A stretch of DNA of 64,000 bases from Devosia aurantiaca. Its GTDB lineage: Bacteria > Pseudomonadota > Alphaproteobacteria > Rhizobiales > Devosiaceae. The notes beneath the pieces were generated by a model, which did no database searches, had not been told where the DNA came from, and saw only the letters and a program-made list of their open reading frames with translations. The position numbers were made by a program, and so were the translations under genes. The stretch covers positions 62,001-126,000 of the forward strand of contig NZ_JAALFG010000004.1 of the NCBI RefSeq assembly GCF_011058215.1, read 5' to 3'. Each line of letters starts with the position of its first letter. Within the stretch, counting starts at the first letter, position 1. Below, piece after piece: positions 59,178 through 64,000 of the stretch.

Positions 59178-59454
59178 CGCTTTCCCCAGCTCTCGATGGC
59201 CGTTCCTAGCGCCACGCGCCAAGCCTGCCTAACGCAATTGTCTGATCCCGGCATAACGGCGATTGATCGAAGCTCTTGACGTTTATGCCAAGGCGGCGCA
59301 TGTAGCGCGCCGGTTGCTGGCGCCGGCCGTCCGCGGATCGCATGATCCATGGTGAAGCCCAGCTTAAAGACACCTGATCCCTTCGGTTTTCCTCCCAAGG
59401 CGCATCATGGCAAGGCGGACCCCATGCACTAGTCGCCTCTTCGGAGAGACCGCT
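59178..59454. other. intergenic region, no gene seen
   Basis: A 277-base divergent gap between the TauE-like and glyoxalase-like genes. Small frames here have no ribosome site or family character. It should hold two promoters. No clear palindrome or terminator was seen. Confidence 0.4.
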
Positions 59455-59895
59455 ATGTCTTTTTCCCTCGATACTTTATCCGCCCAGACCCTGAAGTCCG
59501 AGGCGAAGTCCTTGCGCGAAGCCCGCGCCAAGGCTGGCCAGGACCTCACCCACGGCGCCGCTCTCGAAGCGGTCGCCCGCGCCCATGGCTTTCGCGACTG
59601 GAACACCGCCCGTGCGGCGCTACCGGATCGCGTCGCCGTGCCCTTCCAGGTCGGCATGCGCGTTAAGGGCTTCTACCTCGAGCAGCCCTTCCGCGGCCTG
59701 CTGATCGGCGTACAGCTCTCGTCCAGCATGAGCACCTATACGGTGACGGTGATGTTCGACGAACCGGTCAATGTCACGCCCGATTTTATGTTTGCCGCGA
59801 CGCGCCAGCGTGTCACCGCCACGGTCGACATCCGCGGCATTTCGCCGGCGCTGCGCGGCAATGGCGCGCCGCAGATGCGGTTGATGCGAGAGTGA
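59455..59895 (+). CDS. glyoxalase-superfamily-related small protein
   Basis: A 146-residue protein. The first 55 residues (LKSEAKSLREARAKAGQDLTHGAALEAVARAHGFRDWNT) are the helical region found in proteins labelled glyoxalase-superfamily in Hyphomicrobiales. The rest is a beta-rich domain (VGMRVKGFYLEQPFRG, then VTVMFDEPVNVTP). The true catalytic glyoxalase fold is not evident. ATG 59455 follows GGAGA (about 59444-59448). Function unknown. Confidence 0.65.
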   Translation: MSFSLDTLSAQTLKSEAKSLREARAKAGQDLTHGAALEAVARAHGFRDWNTARAALPDRVAVPFQVGMRVKGFYLEQPFRGLLIGVQLSSSMSTYTVTVMFDEPVNVTPDFMFAATRQRVTATVDIRGISPALRGNGAPQMRLMRE

Positions 59896-59908
59896 TGGGG
59901 AGGCCACG

Positions 59909-60436
59909 CTACGGCGTGGCCGCTTCCTCGACCGGCGGGATTACCCTAAGCCAATCCTCGCCGCGGCAAATGACGTTGAACAAGACGCAGCCATTGAGCC
60001 GCAACAGCTCTGGCGACACCATTTCGACATAGCCCGAATAGGTGTTGCCATCCTGCGGATTGTAGATTGCGCCGTCATAGATATTGGGCTTGTCGCTGCG
60101 GATCAGCGTCAGGAGCTGCAGCCCCTGCATTGGGCGATTGCGCAGGGCAGGGTCCTTGTTGCGCATGTCGAAGAAGTCTGCCGGATCCATCGCCGCCGCA
60201 GCCTCGGCTTCTTCGGCGGTCAAGCCTTCTCCCGGCACGACGATCCGGCTCAGATACCCACAAAAACCTTCCGGGCAGGCGCTGATCGTCACTTCGGACA
60301 AAAGCTTCGTTTGCCATGTCCCCTCGATCGGGTCGAGAGGCACCACGATCTCCTGGGCTGCGGCGCCAAATGTTAGCAGTGTGCTAGCAATCAGCCCGCA
60401 AATGCGAATGCGCTTCGAAAGTTTGCTGGTTTTCAT
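59909..60436 (-). CDS. DUF2147-family secreted protein
   Basis: A 175-residue protein with a signal peptide ending FGAAAQ. The DUF2147 pattern is clear: IEGTWQTKLLSEVTISACPEGFCGYLSRI, then RPMQGLQLLTLIR, GAIYNPQDGNTYSGYVEM and the end LNGCVLFNVICRGEDWLRV. The cysteine pairs suggest disulfides. It acts in the periplasm with unknown function. The ATG at 60436 is preferred to 60454, but either is possible. Confidence 0.85.
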   Translation of the reverse strand: MKTSKLSKRIRICGLIASTLLTFGAAAQEIVVPLDPIEGTWQTKLLSEVTISACPEGFCGYLSRIVVPGEGLTAEEAEAAAAMDPADFFDMRNKDPALRNRPMQGLQLLTLIRSDKPNIYDGAIYNPQDGNTYSGYVEMVSPELLRLNGCVLFNVICRGEDWLRVIPPVEEAATP

Positions 60437-60546
60437 CGACGTTTCGACTCGCATCTGACTCGATCCACAATTAAAGCCGCCCCGGCTTCGGACCAAGGCA
60501 AAAACCGCTTGCCATCGAAACGGGCGCCCGCTAGACCCGACCCGCC

Positions 60547-60636
60547 GGAGAGGTGGCCGAGTGGTCGAAGGCACACCCCTGCTAAGGGTGCAGATCGGGA
60601 ACGGTCTCGAGGGTTCGAATCCCTTCCTCTCCGCCA
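60547..60636 (+). tRNA. tRNA-Ser (anticodon GCU)
   Basis: Acceptor GGAGAGG pairs with CCTCTCC, with an encoded CCA. The D-arm is GGCCGAGTGGTCGAAGGC, and the anticodon stem is CACCC / GGGTG around the loop CTGCTAA. A long variable arm follows and the T-arm is GAGGGTTCGAATCCCTTC. The long variable arm is the class II feature of tRNA-Ser. Anticodon GCT reads AGC and AGU codons. Confidence 0.96.
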
Positions 60637-60820
60637 CTTTCCCATTAAAGCTCGCACGATTGACATCGCTGCGTCATCGCCGCAGAGAGTGCATTCCCAC
60701 GTGCAACAGCTGACGATGATCTGCGCTAATCTGACCCTCGGCCAAGACAACGAGCCGCGGCCGCTGGCGTGATGGCCAGCAGCCTTCGTTCGATAGTAGA
60801 TTCGTGTCAGGCGTTAGCCC

Positions 60821-61935
60821 TTAGAGCGCGCTATGGTAGATCGAGAGGATGTCCTCGACGCCGAGGGCGCGGGGATTGTTGTCGATCAGGCGTTTGATGG
60901 CGAAGGCTTCTTCGGCCCAAAGGGAGAGGTCTTCCTCTTTGGCGCCGTGGCTGGCAAGGCTCATGTCCACACCCAAAGAGGCGCAATAGTCCTTGGCACC
61001 AGCGAGGACGATGCGCTCGTCGCTATGCTCGGGCAGGCCCAGGGCGGCGAGCACGGATGCAGTCTTTTCCGGGCGCTCAGGCGCGTTGAACGCCAGGACG
61101 TGGGGGAAAATGATCGCGTTGGCGAGCCCGTGCGGCAGCTTCAGTCGCGTCCCCAAGGGATATGCCAGGGCATGGCCGCCGGCGGTGTTGACCGGGCCAA
61201 GGCAGATGCCGCCATAGTAGGAGGCGAGCATCATGCCGGCGCGCGCTTCGGTGTCGGCGCCATCCTTGACGGCGCGGCCGAGATACTTGCCCACGAGCTC
61301 GATGCCAAGGCTCGCATAGCCGTCGATCAGGGGTGGGCCTTGATGTTGGTGAAGGCTTCGACGCAATGCGCCAGCGCATCGACGCCGGTGGCGGCGGTGA
61401 CCGCGGTAGGCACGGAATAGGTCAGTTCCGGATCGAGCACCGCAATATCGGCCAGCATGTGCCGGCTTTCGACTGCAAGCTTGGCCAAGGTTTCGGGATT
61501 GGTGACGAGCGAGCGGATGCCGGCTTCCGAGCCGGTACCGGAGGTGGTGGGCACCTGCGCGAGGGCCGAGCGGCGGCCGGCGACCTTATCGACGCCGACC
61601 ACATCGAGGATCGACTGCTCGCTATCCCACAATACGGCGACGAGCTTGGCGACATCCATGACCGAGCCGCCGCCGAGACCGATGACGAGGTCGGGCTTGA
61701 AGGCGCGCGCTGCGGCAAGCACGGTCTCGAAGGCCGGCAGGTCCGGCTCGGGCGGAATGTCGGTGAAGGTCGTGACCTCGCCACCAAGCCCGATGCGGTC
61801 GACGAAACCGACGGTTGGCGCCATGGCCACCACGAAGACGCGCTTATAGGCCGCGGCCCAATCGCCGAGGCGCTTGATGGCGCCAGCACCGATTTCGAGC
61901 CGCGCGGGCTGCAGCAGGGTGATCGGCCGCGCCAT
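60821..61935 (-). CDS. iron-containing alcohol dehydrogenase family (frameshift near 61331)
   Basis: About 371 residues. The NAD-binding region is DLVIGLGGGSVMDVAKLVA, then PTTSGTGSEAG and the metal-binding His residues in AGGHALAYPLG and LPHGLANAIIFP. The frame breaks at NIKAHP, where a fifth C on the coding strand (run 61330-61333) restores HPLIDGYASLGIELVG. Members oxidise alcohols or reduce maleylacetate. Context with DapA-like and PdxA-like genes suggests a dehydrogenase in a sugar-acid pathway, but that is inference. Confidence 0.88.
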
Positions 61936-61948
61936 GGAGAGTTCGAGG

Positions 61949-62877
61949 CTAGACACGATCCTCGGCCTCCAGCTTGGCCATCTGGCCCCAGACAACGTCG
62001 CGCTCGGCCTCGGTGAGCTCCAGCAGCGGCGGGCGGACTCGGGTCCAGCCGGAATGATTGCGGCGCTTGGCCAGCATGGCCTTGATGGTCGGCAGCTGCA
62101 CATAGGCATTGGAAAGATCGCGCCAGGCATTGATGCGCGCCTGGGCAGCCTCGACTTTTTCGCTCTGCGCCGGATCAAACCAGTTGTCGAAGACGACACG
62201 CAGGTGCTTGCCGATGAGATTGGAGCTCGAAGTGATACAGCCTGCGCCACCCGAGCGTAGCAAGGGCAGCATGAAGGGATCGGCACCGGCCAGCACCGAG
62301 AAATTCTCGAAAGCCTTGGCGAAGGCTTCCATGCTTTCGATCTTGCCCGAGGAATCCTTGACGCCGACGATGACGCCGGGGAATGCCTCGCGCAGCCTCG
62401 CGGTCAGCTCGATGGAGATGCCGATCTGCGCGATGGGCGGAATGTGGTAGAGCACGATGCGCAGGGCGTTGCTTTTCACGCCTTCGATCAGCTCGCATAG
62501 AAGCGGAAGAGGCCCTCGTCGCTGACACCCTTATAGTAGAACGGGGGCAGCACCACGCAGGCTTTGACCCCTGCCTCGACCGCATGCTTCACCAGCGTAA
62601 CGCTGTCGGGGACGTTGGTCTGCGAGGTGCCCGGCAGCAGCCGCTGCGGATCGACCCCGGCGGCGATGACGTTTTCGAGGAGCTCCTGGCGCTGGCGCAG
62701 CGAAAAGGAATTGGCTTCCCCGGTTGTGCCGAGCAAAGCAACGCCGTCGCAGCCCTCCTCGATCAGCGCCTTGCAATGGACGGCGAAGGCTGCGTGATCG
62801 GGCGAGCCGTCCCCGAGCACGGGCGTGGCGGAAGCGCAAAAGACGCCGGAAACCGGCAATTGGCGGGCGGGATTCAT
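61949..62877 (-). CDS. DapA-family (dihydrodipicolinate synthase-like) aldolase (frameshift near 62495)
   Basis: About 309 residues. The aldolase motif is GVALLGTTGEANSFSL, the catalytic Tyr is in YHIPP and the Schiff-base Lys in VGVKDSSGK. The frame breaks after RFYA. One added base near 62495 gives FYAELIEGVKSN. The enzyme class includes lysine-pathway DapA and catabolic aldolases for sugar acids or sialic acid. The gene order (pdxA2 before, Fe-ADH after) points to catabolism. ATG 62877 overlaps the pdxA2 stop (TGATG). Confidence 0.87.
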
Positions 62878-63824
62878 CACTTCTTCCCCGAAACGAGCCG
62901 CCGCGCATAGGCGATGGCCGACTTCATATTGGTGTGGTTGGCCTTGCCCGTGCCGGCAATGTCGAAGGCGGTGCCGTGATCGACCGAGGTGCGGTCGATG
63001 GGCAGGCCCAGCGAAACGTTGACGGCGGTGTCGAAGGCGACGAGCTTGATCGGGATGTGGCCCTGGTCGTGATACTGGGCGACCACCAGGTCGAAGGCGC
63101 CGTTATAGGCGCGATGGTAGACCGTATCGGCCGAGATCGGGCCGGTGACATTGATGCCTTCCGCCTTAGCCATGGCGACGGCAGGGGCGATCTGTTCGTC
63201 ATCCTCGGTGCCGAACAGACCGTTTTCGCCGCAATGGGGGTTGATGCCCGCCACCGCGATGCGCGGATTGTCGTAGCCGATGCGCTTGAGATGCTCGTTG
63301 CCGGTGCGAATGGTGGCAAGGATGCGCTCAGGCGTCGCGCGATCAATGGCGTTTTTAAGCGATACGTGGGTCGAGACGTGGATGACCTTGAGGCGATCCG
63401 AGCCGAGAAGCATCCAGGCCGTCTTCTGGCCCGTGAGATGCGCCAGCATGCCGGTGTGGCCATCGTAATGGTGGCCGGCAAGGTTGAGTGCTTCCTTGTT
63501 GATCGGCGCGGTAACGATGCATCCGATTTCGCCGGCTTCGGAATCGCGCACGGCCTTTTCGATGAAGCGGAATGCGGCATCGCCGCCGCGGGGGTCGAGC
63601 TTGCCCCAGGGCAGGGGACCACCTTCGATCGGCAGATCGACGACAACACCTTCGAGGTCGAGATCGACGCCAAGTGCCGCGCGCGCCTTTTCCAGCGTCT
63701 CGCGATTGCCGTAGATGCGGGTGCGGCCGCGCTCGTCAGCGCCCATTTCCGCCACGGCCTTGACCGAGATTTCAGGCCCGACACCAGCCGGGTCGCCCAT
63801 GGTAATGCCGATGATATCGCTCAC
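62877..63824 (-). CDS. PdxA2-like 4-phosphate dehydrogenase
   Basis: A 315-residue paralogue of PdxA. It starts [17 protein letters not shown], has the metal-site motifs [21 protein letters not shown] and [12 protein letters not shown], and the end [21 protein letters not shown]. The PdxA2 branch includes D-threonate or D-erythronate 4-phosphate dehydrogenases. GTG 63824 is chosen over an upstream start because GGAGAAA lies at about 63831-63837 and it overlaps the upstream stop (GTGA). Confidence 0.88.
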   Translation of the reverse strand: MSDIIGITMGDPAGVGPEISVKAVAEMGADERGRTRIYGNRETLEKARAALGVDLDLEGVVVDLPIEGGPLPWGKLDPRGGDAAFRFIEKAVRDSEAGEIGCIVTAPINKEALNLAGHHYDGHTGMLAHLTGQKTAWMLLGSDRLKVIHVSTHVSLKNAIDRATPERILATIRTGNEHLKRIGYDNPRIAVAGINPHCGENGLFGTEDDEQIAPAVAMAKAEGINVTGPISADTVYHRAYNGAFDLVVAQYHDQGHIPIKLVAFDTAVNVSLGLPIDRTSVDHGTAFDIAGTGKANHTNMKSAIAYARRLVSGKK

Positions 63825-64000
63825 GAACTTTCTCCGTCGATCCATCCCGCGGGGAGACGGACATATTTGATGGCACGCCGGAAATAGGTATAGGCGACGT
63901 GTAGCGCGCCATCCTTGCCTTCCAGCAGATAGGGGTAGGACAGCTCCTTGTTCCGTCCGTCGACGGAATTGTTGGAGAGGCAGGTGCCCGGGCTGTCATC
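63821..64000 (-). CDS. sialidase-like protein, C-terminal end (partial)
   Basis: The window ends inside this gene. The 59 visible residues start at the window edge with [20 protein letters not shown], then [20 protein letters not shown] and [17 protein letters not shown] before the TGA at 63821-63823. The [14 protein letters not shown] stretch is the Asp-box-like end of BNR-type exo-sialidase-family proteins. Coupled to the PdxA2-like gene by a four-base overlap. The N-terminus and any signal peptide lie outside the window. Confidence 0.65.
   Translation of the reverse strand, partial: DDSPGTCLSNNSVDGRNKELSYPYLLEGKDGALHVAYTYFRRAIKYVRLPAGWIDGESS

Overview
The window looks like a chromosome fragment of a high-GC alphaproteobacterium of the order Hyphomicrobiales, most like Devosia and its relatives. 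This rests on gene order and protein style: guaB-MAPEG-rsmB-guaA, a YfgM-like protein-der, cvpA-purF, rpsF-rpsR-rplI, fabD-fabG-acpP-fabF-mltG-gmk, and lptF-lptG-surA-pdxA-rsmA beside holC. No search was run, so the genus is an inference.

Layout. 1-2.2 kb is the end of a prophage-like segment: a holin-like cassette, then a small two-gene operon on the opposite strand, next to a tRNA-Gln gene. 2.7-4.7 kb holds ppx/gppA and rlmE. 4.8-7.6 kb holds two tandem, paralogous MFS transporters. 7.8-14.4 kb is the guanine-nucleotide and rRNA-modification block (guaB, DUF3140, MAPEG, rsmB, an acyltransferase, guaA). 14.4-15.1 kb is a PIN/Phd toxin-antitoxin pair. 15.2-24.4 kb holds the YfgM-like gene, der, a CNNM/CorC-like gene, GNAT, SDR, purF, cvpA, radA and two tiny membrane proteins. 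24.4-28.7 kb holds alr, dnaB and a phospholipase D. 28.8-30.9 kb holds the S6-S18-L9 operon and a VapBC pair. 31-43.2 kb is the envelope block: fatty acid synthesis, then mltG, gmk, rsmA, pdxA, surA, lptG and lptF. 43.4-51.3 kb holds holC, a YitT-like protein, two tandem DUF4344 metallopeptidases, an ABC-F protein, ndk and a DEAD-box helicase. 51.4-60.5 kb is more accessory: a SetA-like MFS, MarR with an EmrB-like MFS, an orphan molybdopterin oxidoreductase and a TauE-like exporter, with dispersed palindromic repeats between them. 60.5-64 kb holds tRNA-Ser(GCU) and a catabolic cluster (Fe-ADH, DapA-like, PdxA2-like, sialidase-like) that runs off the edge.

The strongest overall signal is technical. 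About 25 single-base frameshifts interrupt otherwise well-conserved genes, several of them normally essential (guaB, der, purF, gmk, ndk, lptF). Most are one base short in a run of 3-5 identical bases, and almost every one is repaired by adding or removing a single base. I read them as consensus indels and annotate each gene across its full span. Entries that say 'frameshift' give the site. Biologically, the main points are palindromic repeat families that fill convergent gene junctions and supply stop codons, the absence of usual envelope neighbours (lptD, bamB, yicC, pepA), the paired DUF4344 proteases, and the terminal catabolic cluster.
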